From: Breviolum minutum Mf 1.05b.01
Taxonomy: Eukaryota > Sar > Dinophyceae > Suessiales > Symbiodiniaceae
NCBI GenBank assembly: GCA_000507305.1
Contig: DF239656.1
Location: forward strand, 111,752-175,751
Direction of reading: 5' to 3'
DNA length: 64,000 nucleotides
Positions 43,674 through 55,694 of this stretch are shown here, piece by piece; the first letter of the stretch is position 1; each line of letters begins with the position of its first letter. The position numbers were made by a program, and so were the translations under genes. The notes below the pieces were generated by a model. It did not search any database. It saw only the letters and a program-made list of their open reading frames with translations, and was not told where the DNA came from.

Positions 43674-43809
43674 GAGCAGATGAGGCAGGGTTGGGGAGGG
43701 TATACTTTGTGGCCTGTCGATGGGCGATTGGTGACAGGGCCAGGTGTTTTGACCTGGAGATGATGTCTCTTTTTCTTGGATTGGTGGCCTTTGAACAAGT
43801 CACTCAGAT
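43674..43809 (+). CDS. Internal exon with strong splice sites, product unknown
   Basis: Acceptor CCCTGATTTCAG| and donor CAGAT|GTAAGTAAA frame a 136-nt block open in one consistent phase: ADEAGLGRVYFVACRWAIGD, RARCFDLEMMSLFLGLVAFE, QVTQM. Both splice sites are near consensus and the GC content is higher than outside. The phase is 1 in and 2 out. I do not recognise the protein; it could belong to the same gene as the exon at 44904. Confidence 0.5.
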
Positions 43810-44023
43810 GTAAGTAAATGTTAGTTAGACTTTGAAGTATACATACATTATTGTGTATGTTCTCAACATCTTTCAAGTGAGTATAGCATCATATTCTTCC
43901 CCAAGCTCCTTGGTGAGGTGGATCAATAAAAAAATTGCTCCGGGGATGGGCACGGGGCACATATTCCATGTGCTGATAAGTTTGGATAGATGTAAAGCCC
44001 TGGAAGTCCTAGACCAAACAAAT

Positions 44024-44134
44024 TACACTCCGGTAATCTAACATAGCTGGCTGGAAAATGGACCCGGATTGAAGATGTAGTTCCTATTAAACATAGGGAC
44101 ATTCCAGCCAGCTATGTTAGTTTATCAGAGGGTA
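44024..44134. repeat. F12 MITE (CTCCGGTAAACTAACATAGC family)
   Basis: TACACTCCGGTAATCTAACA, TAGCTGGCTGGAA on the left; TTCCAGCCAGCTATGTTAGT, TTATCAGAGGGTA on the right. Confidence 0.9.
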
Positions 44135-44240
44135 CTTGGATTTTGTTTGAGGTGTTTTTTTGCTATTTGCCATGGTAAATCAAATCACCATCATGGTCCA
44201 CCATTTGGGAGTTAAGATTTTTGGTTCACTTTTTGCAAAC

Positions 44241-44370
44241 CTAGGTGGTGGTTTCAAACATTTGCTCGCATTTGCTCGCACGGACGTCATGACAAATGGT
44301 TTCAAACATTTTTTATGTTCATCCGTATTTGGGGAAGATATTTTTCAATTGGGTTGAAACCACCAACTAG
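44241..44370. repeat. F1 MITE with internal duplication
   Basis: CTAGGTGGTGGTTTCAAACA to TTGAAACCACCAACTAG. The interior holds a tandem TTTGCTCGCA pair and a second GGTTTCAAACATTTTTTAT, so it is longer than usual. Confidence 0.9.
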
Positions 44371-44903
44371 AAACATTTGAAGCTACTGCAACTTTTCGAA
44401 GTCTTTTTTCTGAATAATCTAATCCCTGGTTGGGGTCGGACTTCCAGCAATTCGTGGCTGGTCTTGGATGATCCATGGGAAGGATTCCCGTGATCCGACA
44501 AGGGGCAAACGTTTGATCGACTTGGACTTCCAGGGAAAATCCAAATGGCCTGTGATGAGTGATGAGCAAATGAAAAACTGATTTTTTGAGTAATGTCCAT
44601 GAAAATGATAGTCCATTGTTTGGGTTGATGATATGTAGCGACCTTTGATGTTTCAATCCTTCCCGTTGACATTTTGCTACTGCAATTTAACATGAGAACA
44701 TGGTGGAATGTTAAAAGAAAATGGACCTATGGAAGAGGAGATTCCTATTGGAAACCGATATTTTCAGGTTCCATGTTGAATTCAGGGTACTTGCAGTACT
44801 ATTTACGGGTACCACTGTCACCCCCTAAGAAGGCCCTAAGATCGGAGAAATATTCCCTGATCAAAAGGATTTTCGCCATTCTTCTCCCATGTTTTTTTGA
44901 CAG

Positions 44904-44970
44904 GATGAAGAGTGGGAGGAAGGTGATGGTGAATGGGAGTACGAGGCACGGGTGTCGTATGGTCACAGTG
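44904..44970 (+). CDS. Small internal exon, acidic peptide
   Basis: Acceptor GTTTTTTTGACAG| and donor CACAGTG|GTAGGT bound 67 nt reading DEEWEEGDGEWEYEARVSYG, H-S. It is acidic and Trp-rich; the splice signals are good on both sides. No family recognised; it could be a linker. Confidence 0.42.
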
Positions 44971-46000
44971 GTAGGTTAAATACTATGTGCTGAGAGATTG
45001 GATACCCCAATCATTCTCTCACAATATGACTGGATCCTCAATCCAAAACCGAAGCCTGGGATATTTGAATGATTTTTCAATATTTGAAGCAAATGATAGA
45101 ACGATCATATTACTAGCTTCAAACGATTCAAACTACAGTAGTACTTGGATATATGTTGTACATGTGTGATTTTGAACTAGAATATAATCTAAGCATGCGT
45201 GTATATAGATATATGTATTTGTACATACGTGCATCAAATGATGCAACCCTTTTTGAAGCAAACTTCTTGGATTCCGTGACCTTACATAGCAGTGGGGGTG
45301 GTGATTTCCCTAGGAAGTCCACCAACTTTAAAGACAAAAGTCGCGAGCTGTGTTGGGTGGAAATGCTTCCGGGGTGCTCCAAACTCCTTGGAACCTTGGG
45401 GGGTGGACCTCAAACAAGAGTGAACGAGACACACTTGGATCAACGGTTAGTAAATGGGTTATTTCACCTATACTTATAGATGGGGTAAAAATGGTAAAAG
45501 GTGTGTCAGCTTTTTTAGTGTTCAGGCACATAAGTTTTGCCTAGTCAAGTCAAGTCAATGTTCAGCAGTGCCAGATAGATTTTCTTGTTTTTTTTTGGTG
45601 AATCTCCATCAAACATATGAAAAGCACTATCTCACAACTGTGTCGAATTCTAGATATATCTTGTAGAATCTTGTAGATGTAAAGCTATATCCTATATCTA
45701 TACATTTAAGTCCATCAATATTTGTGGAAATTAAGATGCATTCGCAGGATCTTCTGAGTCTACCCTTTCTCCTATAAATCATGGTTCACTGGAAAATTGC
45801 TCCCAAGTCAAAGGAAACAACGAGACTGGAGACATCCCACTTTCCACTGAACCATGACATGACCATGGCAGGAAGAGAGTTCCGGCCCGACCCATGATGT
45901 GTTTTTTTTTCTCCTTTTTCTTTCCGCATACCCGAATCCTTTTCATCCGATTTCCCCCGCAAAAGTGACTATTTCGTGGACCCCAAAAACACCCCTGTTG

Positions 46001-46153
46001 TTTGGAGGATCATCCCCGTCAATAATGTGGTTAAGAAGCATGGTTAGTAAGTCCCTGAAGGTAGGGTTGTTCTCCTTCCAAATGGTCTATATAAATGGCT
46101 TATAAATGGGCCCGATACTACTTACTTCATTCTGGTAGCCCATCCTCCAAGTA
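46001..46153. repeat. F3 MITE
   Basis: TTTGGAGGATCATCCCC to GTAGCCCATCCTCCAAGTA. Confidence 0.82.
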
Positions 46154-46221
46154 TATAGGCTCAAACCCCTCCATTGAAGTGTCCAATCGCTGATTCTTGG
46201 GGCAGAAAAAAGACAAGGATG

Positions 46222-46400
46222 TCCCAGGAAGTTAGGATCAAAGGTTAGGATCAGTGGGTTATAACCCTAATAGGTGGTGGTTTCAAATATTTTTTATTTT
46301 CACCCCTATTTGGGGAAGATTCCCATTTTGACTAATATTTGTCAAATGGGTTGAAACCACCAACTAGCCTCATATACTCAGTTATAAGTGTAGGTTATAA
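46222..46400. repeat. F3b element carrying an F1 insertion
   Basis: CCCAGGAAGTTAGGATCAAA and GGGTTATAACCCTAA, then the F1 element, then CAGTTATAAGTGTAGGTTAT and CATTGATCC. The F1 copy jumped into this older element. Confidence 0.7.
46270..46367. repeat. F1 MITE
   Basis: ATAGGTGGTGGTTTCAAATA to TTGAAACCACCAACTAG. Confidence 0.92.
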
Positions 46401-46595
46401 ACCATTGATCCATCCACTTCCGTCCAAAAGGGACATCTCCCAGTAGCCTCAGGGTGGGGGCGACTTGAGTTATGATGATGAGGTGGCAGGGTCCGATGAG
46501 GGAGATCCATGTGGTGAGAGGCAAAGTTACACTTGGTGCAGTAAGGGGTTACTCTTTGTTTCAAAATGGTTAGGAGACTTTTTCCATGAACTTAC

Positions 46596-46700
46596 CTAGG
46601 TGGTGGCAACTCAAACATTTTTTATTTTCACCCGGATCCTTGGGGAAGATTTTTCCAATTTGACGAATATTTTTTCAGATGGGTTGAAACCACCAACTAG
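46596..46700. repeat. F1 MITE
   Basis: CTAGGTGGTGGCAACTCAAA to TTGAAACCACCAACTAG. Confidence 0.92.
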
Positions 46701-47348
46701 TTACCAACTTACAACAGGTTTGTTTGGAGGCCCTGAAAAATTGCACCAGATTACCCTGGAAGTCCTTGGCCACCATTTTCTATAGGTTGGATTACGAGTT
46801 TCACCATTGTTTATAGTAAGGGTTCATTCAAAAGCAGTTTCACCATTTCAAAGCACCCTGGTTGGTTAGGTTATATAGGGGATTATATTGCCCGGTTTTA
46901 CAGAGATTAGAATAAGCCATTGGAAGTAAGGATCCCTATTATAGCCAACCAGTATAATGCAAAGTAAGATGTATTTCCTATTGAACGTGAGAATGTTCCA
47001 GCCAGTCATGTTAGTGAACTCAGGGGTGTATAATCCACTTACAACAGTGAACAGGGGGGGCCCCTTGTTGTACCAGACATGTCATCATTACATCACTGAC
47101 AGCCTCTTAGCGAGGTGGAGTTGGTGGACGAAGCGGGCAATTACCTGCAACAATTACGACCCCAGATGGGTGGTACGCACAACGGAGGGAACGTGTCAAA
47201 TGCGGGTGGAAACAAGGAAACTGGGAGTGTTAGGGATGATGGTAAAGGATGTGGAAATGGTGATGTTTGGGTGGATGGAAGCTGAGAGCTTTTATAGGAT
47301 CTTTACAATATGCTTTATATATGTATTACAAGACACATGCTACTACTG

Positions 47349-47775
47349 TAGGTGGTGGTTTCAATGAGTTTTTTAATGTTCATGCCTATTTGGCTGGGCG
47401 ATGCGTATCATGATGAGCAAATGGGTACAAGTTTTATTTAAGGCTATTAAACATTGCCGAAAGCACCTTCGTTTAACACCCCGTTTATACCCTCTTGAAC
47501 AGAGGGATTCCTTCCGTTTAATGCAGAAATTGTTGCCCGTTTAATGCCTATTCAACAGAGGGTCTCGTTTAATACGTATTAAACAAATGGGCTGGAGGCG
47601 CTCGTTTAATACCTAAAAGAAATTCATGGCCAAATGAGTAGCCTGGGATGATCATTTTCCCTAGTAAATGACGAGCAAACGGGTGCAAAAAGGTGAGGGT
47701 TGAGCACCAGCTAGTTGGGGAAGGTTACCTAGTTGGACATTTCTCAACATGGGAGGTTCAACCACCAACGACTAG
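47349..47775. repeat. F1 MITE split by a foreign insertion
   Basis: The left half (TAGGTGGTGGTTTCAATGAG to CTATTTGGCTGGG) and right half (GGAGGTTCAACCACCAACGA, CTAG) are separated by about 320 bp. The inserted part starts GCGTATCATGATGAGCAAAT and ends near GACGAGCAAACGGGTGCAAA, sequence that also occurs near 54365 and 56975. It carries six CGTTTA(A/T) motifs at 47470, 47482, 47515, 47538, 47566 and 47603. Confidence 0.65.
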
Positions 47776-47840
47776 TAGATACAGGTATTGCGTGGTAAGT
47801 AGCATGCAGCATGCATCTCAAATTAAGAAACGCACATCAC

Positions 47841-47935
47841 AAGGTGGTGGCTTCAAATGTTTTTTGTTTTCACCCCTGGGGAAATGATCCAATCTGACAA
47901 GCATATTTTTCAAATGGGTTGAAATCAACACCTAG
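47841..47935. repeat. F1 MITE
   Basis: AAGGTGGTGGCTTCAAATGT to GGTTGAAATCAACACCTAG. Confidence 0.85.
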
Positions 47936-48031
47936 ATCATGAATAAGTTGGCAAGAGAATTGGTATTCCGTCAAGAACTTTCGCCCTTTTTGACTTTGTC
48001 GATCCTGAGGAAATTTCACCTAAAAGATATA

Positions 48032-48151
48032 TACACCCCCGAGTTCACTAACATGACTGGCTGGAACATCCACCATGAATGAAGATGTATTTCCTATTGA
48101 AAATGAGGATTTTCCAGCCAGCCATGTTAGTTTTCGTGTGTGTGTGTGTGT
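48032..48151. repeat. F12 MITE with (GT)n tail
   Basis: TACACCCCCGAGTTCACTAA, CATGACTGGCTGGAA on the left; TTCCAGCCAGCCATGTTAGT on the right, followed by a GTGTGTGTGTGTGTGTGTA run that replaces the usual end. Confidence 0.82.
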
Positions 48152-48454
48152 ATCTGAACTTTCAGTTTCCTAAGTTCTGCCTAGATATGATTTCCAGACT
48201 CCTTGTAGGTGTTGCCTGCAGCCAATCCCCCCTTTTATAGTGAGGATCAGCCTTTGTATGGGAAGTGGTTAGACCATATGGTTGGTAGCTCTAGCAAGTG
48301 AGTTCTTTTTTTGTTGGTGGGGGGTTGAAGATAAGGTCACTTGGTTAGTAACCATACATTCATAGGTTGGTTTTTTAAGTATTAGTCTCAGCTCAGGGAT
48401 ATTTTTTTTGTGCAGTTAGAATTTGCCCTTGGAAATTCTTTTGCTGAGATGTTG

Positions 48455-48680
48455 TACAAGGTGGGCCCTATCAGCTATAAGTGGAGTAATATAACCCCTA
48501 GAAGTAAGGCTATACCAGTAATAACCCCAATTACCCATTTATAAGGCCATTCATAGGGGTTACGCTGTTGATGGACGAAATCCTGCACCAGCTGATACAT
48601 AGATTATCTCATTATTTACAGGGATTTAAACATCCCAGGTGGTGCAGGATTTCTTCCCTCAACAGTATAACTCCATTTAT
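48455..48680. repeat. F2 MITE interrupted by F10 element
   Basis: TACAAGGTGGGCCCTATCAG on the left; the interior is cut by the F10 element at 48563, after which TATAACTCCATTTATAG resumes. The F2 copy is the older one. Confidence 0.72.
48563..48666. repeat. F10 MITE nested in F2
   Basis: GCTGTTGATGGACGAAATCC to GGATTTCTTCCCTCAACAGT. Confidence 0.85.
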
Positions 48681-48699
48681 AGCGAGAATTTCATCTCAG

Positions 48700-48845
48700 A
48701 GTCACCAGTTATAAATGGAGCTATAACCCCTAGAAGTAGGGTCATAACCCCACGGGAACCAATTTATTTTTAGCAATTGATAAGGGTCCCTTTTAAAAAA
48801 GGGGCCCCATAACTCCATTTATAACTGGATCCGGGTAGCCCACCT
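48700..48845. repeat. F2 MITE, left end lost
   Basis: CAGTTATAAATGGAGCTATA to GGGTAGCCCACCTTTTT; contains CATAACTCCATTTATAACTG as the mirror arm. Confidence 0.7.
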
Positions 48846-48950
48846 TTTTCGTGCTCTGACAAAATCGAATTCGAAAATTCGCCTTCGGAGGTCGCAATCG
48901 CATGCGCAATGTGGGCATCCACACCATTGAGTTGGGAAACCCAACTAATA

Positions 48951-49048
48951 CTAGGTGGTGGTTTCAAATATTTTTTATTTTCAACCCTATTTGGGGAAGA
49001 TTCCCATTTTGACTAATATTTTTCAGATGGGTTGAAGCCACCAACTAG
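48951..49048. repeat. F1 MITE, near consensus
   Basis: CTAGGTGGTGGTTTCAAATA to TTGAAGCCACCAACTAG; 98 bp, very like the copies at 17371 and 46270. Confidence 0.93.
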
Positions 49049-50012
49049 AATAGAGTGGAGGTCCCTTTTGGACGGGAAGTAAGTGCTGGGATCAATGGTG
49101 ATCGGATCAATGTGTTATAACACCTCCCAGAAATAAGGATTTATTGAGGGCTATTTAACCATTAATTTGGTTTCCCTTGAGGAGTAGTTTGACCAGACAT
49201 TACTCAAAGCATCCATAAACATACTTGACATACTTATCCCGAAATGGGGTATTCATTGGGGTGAAATAACCCACTGATCCTAACCATTGATCCTAACTTC
49301 CAACAGGACATCTTAACCATTATAACGACCGTTTACCGCCAGGAAAGGTCACCTTAAATGGTAGTGAAAAACGTAAGGGAATTCCGGAACCCCAAAATGG
49401 TCTTAAAAAATTCAGGTTAAAGATTTATAATCAATTGCCCAGATGGGGTGGAATTTGTACTTGGATTTGTTTTTTTTGATGTTTTACGGATCAAATACCA
49501 TAGGATTGAAATCACCATCAAAACTTGCCATTTTTGGGAGAATATGTCTGGAACCTTTTTTCCAAGCATCAAACAAGCAAATCCAAGATAAGTAGGGTAA
49601 ATTTTCTGGACTTTGAGGGGTTAGTTCACCCCAGTTACCCATTCGTTTCCGGTCATAGGGGAACAAGCAAATCAAAGTGGATGAAACTTTACTACATGCT
49701 GAGTCAGGTTTCTTAAGAAATTCTGATTTGTGCATGCGGGTGATGGACCGTGATGGAGTTCGAAATCAGTAGTAATTTGACATGGTAATTCTGCGTTTGT
49801 GTTCAATAGGAAATACATCTTCAAAGGGTCCATTTTTAATTGCTATTTTAGTTTACCAGAGTGTAAGTGATGTCAAGTGACCCTTTCAAAGGTTGGAAAG
49901 GTAACCTCCAACCAGGGAGTAAAAGGGTCACATATTGAATCATATGGCGGATGATCTTTCTTCTTTTTTTTGAAGGGAAAAACATGGAAGTGGAAAAGGA
50001 TTTGCAACAAAA

Positions 50013-50159
50013 CAACAAGGTGAACCCTGTTAATATAGTTGGAAGTATGGTGAAATTATTCCATTTATAGGGGTTGAAATAACCCCAGTGAAACCCATCT
50101 ACTTTCGGCCATGTATAGGGGCCCGTTAGAAATCTTGGTGACGGATAGCCCACCTTGAC
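50013..50159. repeat. F2 MITE, diverged
   Basis: ACAAGGTGAACCCTGTTAAT to GGATAGCCCACCTTGACA. Confidence 0.75.
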
Positions 50160-50454
50160 AGTCAACAGTGATGTCGACTCGCTTCGGACATTGAAGCTTG
50201 AAGACTTCTTCCGGATAGAAGTTCAGTGGTGTTAAATGACCCGTGGAAAGGAAAACCCTATGAAAACACACCGCACCAACCCAACAAATTTAAAAGATCA
50301 ACACCAAATCACGCAACAAAATCACCAATTCTTGTGGGATCATCAATTGATCATCCCTGAAGTCTTTTTTTTCTTGATCATCAATGCCGCCAATTGGTAG
50401 GGATGTGGATGGTAGGGGTTTTTGGTAGAGTGAACCTATATAGTTGGAAAAATT

Positions 50455-50560
50455 CATCAGGTAAACTAATATAGCTGGCTGGAAAATGGACCCGGGAGAT
50501 GTATTTCCCATAGACAAAAAAGGGATATTCAAGCCAGCTATGTTAGTTTACCAGCGGTTA
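50455..50560. repeat. F12 MITE
   Basis: CATCAGGTAAACTAATATAG, CTGGCTGG to AAGCCAGCTATGTTAGTTTA, CCAGCGGTTA. Confidence 0.88.
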
Positions 50561-50885
50561 CAGAAAATGAACTCTTAGAGAACTCCAATTTTCCATGCCC
50601 AGCTAATTGGTTTGGCCAAGCGTTTGCCCCCTTTTTATGCAGGTTTACGGTTCCACCCTTTTGAAAACCCCATCTTGTCGCCTGAAAATTGATCTTGTTG
50701 GAAGATGATTCATTTCCTTTGAACAAAAATGGTCCAAATTTATAGGGGACAAAATTTCTGGGAATTTTCGGCGAAACCAAAATTTTGCGGGTCGGATCCA
50801 GGATTTACTACCCACAGTTCTACTTCAAACAGATCGAAATGGAAGAGTTTGATGCAAGGTTCGCGATGAACGGTGTCGTTATCAT

Positions 50886-50990
50886 CTAGGTGGTGGCAAC
50901 TCAAATGTTTTTTATTTTCACCCCTACTTGGGGAAATGATCCAATTTGACGAGCATATTTTTCAAATGGGTTGGTTCAACCACCAACTAG
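50886..50990. repeat. F1 MITE
   Basis: CTAGGTGGTGGCAACTCAAA to GGTTCAACCACCAACTAG. Confidence 0.92.
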
Positions 50991-52191
50991 TCATGTTTTG
51001 TTTGGATTTTTCGTGGGTGTTGAGTGTTGGGTCATGGGTTTTCTGTAAAACTCGGTCTTTGTATGTTCGACTTGGACGTGCCTAAGTGGCATAGTGACAG
51101 ATTTGGAGGACAAAAACATACATAATTTGGAGATGTAACAATCAGGTGATGGTAGATGTCCATGGCAGCACAATCCAACAGGCAGTTTTGTAAGAAGGTT
51201 TTTTTACTTGAGCTGCAATTTCTTGGATAAAAAACAGGTAATCACGGTATAACTTCTTGGAAAATCATATCCTTTTCGTGGTAGGAAAAAGGCTTCATCC
51301 TCAAGATTCTTCGGAAACTTTCATCCTGAAAGCTTGGAGGGTTGGTTGAGATCTTTCACCGTTCAACCAGATGCGTCCTTTGAGCAATGAAGAAAACCCT
51401 TGTTGTTTAGGGTATATAATACGGGATGAACAGCTACCTAGTTATGTGGGGGTTATTTCCTAAATAAAGCCATCAAATAAGGAGAGGATCCCTATTAAAC
51501 AACCAGGATACCCGCGGAAGGTCAGGTTGTTTTTTGTTTTTTTTGTTCGTGGCTCATTTTCGCTCATCTTCCCAAAATTGCCATTAGAGCATTTGGTCGG
51601 TTGCCGTGAATGACTTCCCAAGTGTTGCCAAGGAATGACCTGGAGGGTTTCCATTGAATGTCCAACTTAAACATAATATATATACTTGGAATTTGCTTGT
51701 TCGATGCTTGGAAAAATATGGAAAAGGTAAAACATATTCTTCCAAATGGTGGTTTGATGGTGATTTACAATGGTAAAAAAATAAAAAAACCCTAAAAGAT
51801 AAATCGAAGTATATCAGATATCAACAAAAGATCAACTACTCTAATGAGCTCATGCAAGCTCAGAAGTTTTGGATGAATTTCGGACCCCTTGGACCCCAAA
51901 AAACCTGCAAAAATGAAGGTTTTTTAAGTTTTAAGCCCTAAAAAATCTGGGTGATAACGTTATAAGCCCTAAAAGATGAAGGTTTCGACCATGGGTTTAC
52001 ATGGTTGGTGATTAAACCGAAAAATCTTCCAATGTTTTTTCAGGAATGAACCGGATGAGGAGATGTTTATATTAAACACGATTTAAACACGTGCTCAATA
52101 GGCCAAATTCGCTTATAGGAGGTGTCAGACACCCTTCAATGTATCAATTCTATGCATTTTTACTATCTCTTCACTTTTTGGGTTGCCACGT

Positions 52192-52270
52192 ACTGTTGAT
52201 GGTTCAGAACTCCCAAACAACCACCTCATTAAAAAAAAAAACTGAAACATAATGGGATAAACTACTAACC
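52192..52270. repeat. Half of an F10 element
   Basis: TACTGTTGATGGTTCAGAAC, CCAAACAACCACCT is the reverse complement of the right half of the element at 18031. No second end found. Confidence 0.7.
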
Positions 52271-52910
52271 TCAATCCGGTTTTCTTCGCCAAATTTCTTC
52301 CAAGACAAACACATCTGCCAGGCCGGATCGCTACGGTCCATCGGTCATTGGCAAATACACCAAAGGCGCGGCGCATGTTTTCATTCGGGAAAAAAGCCAC
52401 AGGAAATTCAGCGAACTCATGGGGAAGCTACCTTCGGTTTTTTAGGGGCTATATATAAACATGATGGGTTGAATATATATATAAATAACAACTCTTTTAA
52501 CATTTGCTAGGTAATGTTTGTTATGAATGCTAAATTTTAGGGGTGTAGTGTAGATTGCTGTATATCTGTAATTTGTGATCATAAGAGGGACAAGGGGATA
52601 CGGAGGAGACTTCTACACCTCTAGGGTTTGACTTGTTGGAATTGCCTAAGTTGATTTTGTCCCCCAACTTTCAGACCACGCAGCGACGGGCCAACAAGTG
52701 GCGCCTCAAGTAGCATTGGGCACATTGGAACTCAAGTTGACGTCTTATAGTTAAACTTGGGATGCTCATATGCGTGCTGGCGGTTACGCTGAATATCCAT
52801 CCCGACGTGAGCTGGCTAACGCCCTCGATGAAACTTGTTTCATTGAAGCTTGATGCACCAACCAAAAAAAACAGCTTCACCCCTGTTGGCCAGGGGGTGG
52901 GGCGGCTTGA

Positions 52911-54110
52911 CAGATGGGAACCACAAGGACGGTAATAGTGCATGTGTCCTCTGATCCTTGGGCCCACCCGGTCGTGGTGGTGACCGATGACTTTGACTCT
53001 GACACCTTGAAAGCCTTGATGCGCCATTTGCCAACTGTGCACGTGCCTGGGTTTACTTTCAACCAAGCTTTATGGTTTTACTGGAGCAGATGTTCACCAA
53101 GATGCCAAGACTACTAATGCCATTTTGTTTCAAGCAGTTTTTGACTATGCCGCTCAGTTTGGTAATTCTCCGGTCAAAAAAAAGGTATGGATGCTGATGG
53201 AGCACCAATGCGTGGCCGATTCAAGTGGCCAGTGGTGATACTGTTGGAGATGTTGGTGAAAGGAGTCGCCTCAAGCATCTGCAGAGATGTGTTGGGATTC
53301 TTAGGGATGCAGTGACACCTTTTTTTCCCAAACAATTTCGCAAGCCTATCTCTCACAATGATGGTATGATGTGTGTGTTGCATCTTTCCCCAGATCCGCC
53401 GCAACCTATATGTTCTGGTAAAGGAAACCCTCAAGGCAGATGTATCGATTACGTTTTTGCGAATTCTCCAGCAATTTCTACCATTTCTTCTTTTCACTCG
53501 GACAATGATGTTCCAATACCTACACATCATCCTTTGGTCTTTCAAATTCAGTTGATTTTTTTTCTACTCAGGTTAACAGGCTACACAATACTCCATCCCC
53601 AAGCCAATAAAGACCTGTCTCAATGCATTTCATTCTATGTGCAATCCTTTGGACCCCAAAACCATGAAAAATGAAGGTTTTAGGCCCTCAATATATGGGT
53701 CATACCCTCCAAAAATGAAGGTTTTGGGTTCCCCTGGATTGGGGTATTTCCCATTTTCAAAATGATATTGATGCTGCCGTGACTCGCTAGAACAACTGGG
53801 CGCAGCATTATCTTACTTTGTTTCCTGAACAGGAAACCCATTCAGGTGGGGAAGGCCCATGTATTGAACAGGAATGTCTAGCATTACCTGCCGGGAAAGA
53901 GTTTTTTTTCAACGTAACAGGGAAAAGCTGCCACCTGGTATAACCAGGTTTTTTCTGCTATGGCCGAAATCCAGCAAACCCTGTAATACAAATACAAACC
54001 CACCTTTCGATATCGACGCTTTTTACTTGAAATACAAAGAGCCGCCACTAGCCTTTTTCCAGCCTTTTACTACAGTAATTCTTTGGTCAACTTTTAGATT
54101 TTACATTTTC
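52911..54110 (+). pseudogene. Decayed LINE-type endonuclease region
   Basis: The best-preserved frame (about 53225-53560) reads RCIDYVFANSPAISTISSFH then SDNDVPIPTHHPLVFQI. This matches the C-terminal part of an AP-type endonuclease of LINE retrotransposons, where (R)IDYVF and a final H-x-P motif are conserved. Upstream, in other frames, VVVTDDFDSDTLKALMRHLP and TTNAILFQAVFDYAAQFGNS fit the earlier part of such a protein, followed by an A-rich patch and a break. Downstream to about 54110 scattered coding-like pieces persist. Stops and several frame changes show it is dead. The reverse transcriptase was not found, so the copy is truncated. Confidence 0.6.
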
Positions 54111-54705
54111 GTCTAACAAATCAATACTCGATAGCCCAGAAATGATGGGCCTTGCAAAAGGTACACCCTACGAAAAAATAGGCTATTTCAAGGGTACCTG
54201 GAAGTCAACTCCATTTTTTAAAAGGGTGGTTTCTTTTTAATGCTGATACACCCTTCTCTTAAATAATTGGTGACACTCCCTAAGCAACCTATTAGAAAAT
54301 GTTGGCCAAGGACTTCCAGGGGGTATGTATTGCCTTATTTCTTGGGGGGGGTGGCATTAACTGGGCTGTGCGTATCGTGATGATGAGCACATGAGCGATG
54401 ATCATTTTCCCTTACTACTAAATGACGACTGAAAATGAGCAACAAGGACGGGGTTCGCATCGCACCAACCAGTTAAGACCTTCATTTCCTTGGATTTCTT
54501 TCTTTTTAGGTGATTAAGCCTGGTGAAATCACCATCAAACTACCCATTTGGGACATATTTCTTTCCAAGCAGTTCAAGGGGAATATCGGAATACCCTTAA
54601 ATATCCCATGAATCCAGGCATTGGCATGATCGAAGCACGGTACTGCACCGATGATGAGGACCTGCCGGGTTGTTGAGCAAAAACCTGAAGGGCTGTAAGT
54701 ACTTG

Positions 54706-54822
54706 AATGTCCCAGGAAGTTAGGATCAATGGTTAGTAAATGGGCTATAACCTGCTTATAAATAGGGTATATTGGGGTTATATCCCACTTACAAACCATT
54801 TACTAACTTCCTGGAACATCCA
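54706..54822. repeat. F3b element, both ends present
   Basis: TGTCCCAGGAAGTTAGGATC to TTTACTAACTTCCTGGAACA with the TTATAACC core; the best copy of this family. Confidence 0.85.
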
Positions 54823-55569
54823 AGTAGGGTTATGGGGCTCCTCTACATGGCCTCATAAATCGGAAACTGGGGTGATTTCAACCCACTGATAACTGGTGAC
54901 GAGGCACATTTTGTATCACCCCCCAAAAAAAATGAAGCCGGGCAAATTTTTCTTGAAACAACAGCACCTGCATTTTGGGGGAGAAAAAAACATACAGTTT
55001 AAGTTTAACTACAATATGTTTATTTTTTTTCCATTTTTTATCCCTTCTGAAATCTAACATAACAATGGAACATCTTCAAATGGTAGATTTTCCCTTGCCA
55101 TGTGAATTTTCAGGAGTGTAATGGAGATCTCCATTACACCTTCCTGAGTTTTAGACATCCCCAATGGACTGAGGTGGCCCTCAAAGGTAATCTTGCCGGT
55201 ATTTTTCGCGTCTCTAGGGGGTTGAAGATGCTGATATGGCTGATATATTAAAAACCCATGAAACAAAGCTTCAAGACTCAAAGATGTTGTTTGAACAGAT
55301 TATAATGGAACATATAGCTTTTGGAAACAAACCAACTGATGATCATATTTGAGACATTTCGACACTGGGAACATACCTCTCAGGTATTTCCAAAAAAAAA
55401 CCTCTAACTATCAGAAGCTTTTGATAAATAACCGGGATGTTTATGCCCCAGGGATTTGGAGGTATTTTTTGATGTTCCTTTGGGGGTATGAGTTCTTTTT
55501 GTTGACTAGCTGTTGTTGCCAAAAGAGGACCGTTTCGGAGCTGAGGTTAATTCTCTAAAGTCCCTTCAT

Positions 55570-55694
55570 CCCTAAGAATCCAGACCCTTCCCGGATCGAG
55601 TAGTGAGTAGGATTGATGGTCGAAACATCCCATCCCCAGGTCATAGGAATATAGGGGAAATCCCTTTCCAAGGACATATCTGGATCCTTAGGGC
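55570..55694. repeat. F9 MITE, inverted orientation
   Basis: CCCTAAGAATCCAGACCC to ACATATCTGGATCCTTAGGG; the interior GATGGTCGAAACATCCCATC is the reverse of the GGGATGGTTCGACCATC core. Confidence 0.8.

Larger units (their letters stand above)
44975..52910. other. Repeat-rich, no certain gene
   Basis: Dense palindromic elements (listed), F6-type sequence near 46850 and 51385, and half F12 copies near 46963 and 49793. At 47100-47290 a moderately GC-rich patch is open (VDEAGNYLQQLRPQMGGTHN) but lacks clear splice sites, so it is left uncalled. 51660-52190 and 52440-52660 are AT-rich, with nothing recognisable. Confidence 0.45.

Noticed and set aside
52671..53066. 131-residue minus-strand open frame
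   Set aside because: It overlaps the plus-strand LINE-like remains and shows no domain of its own.
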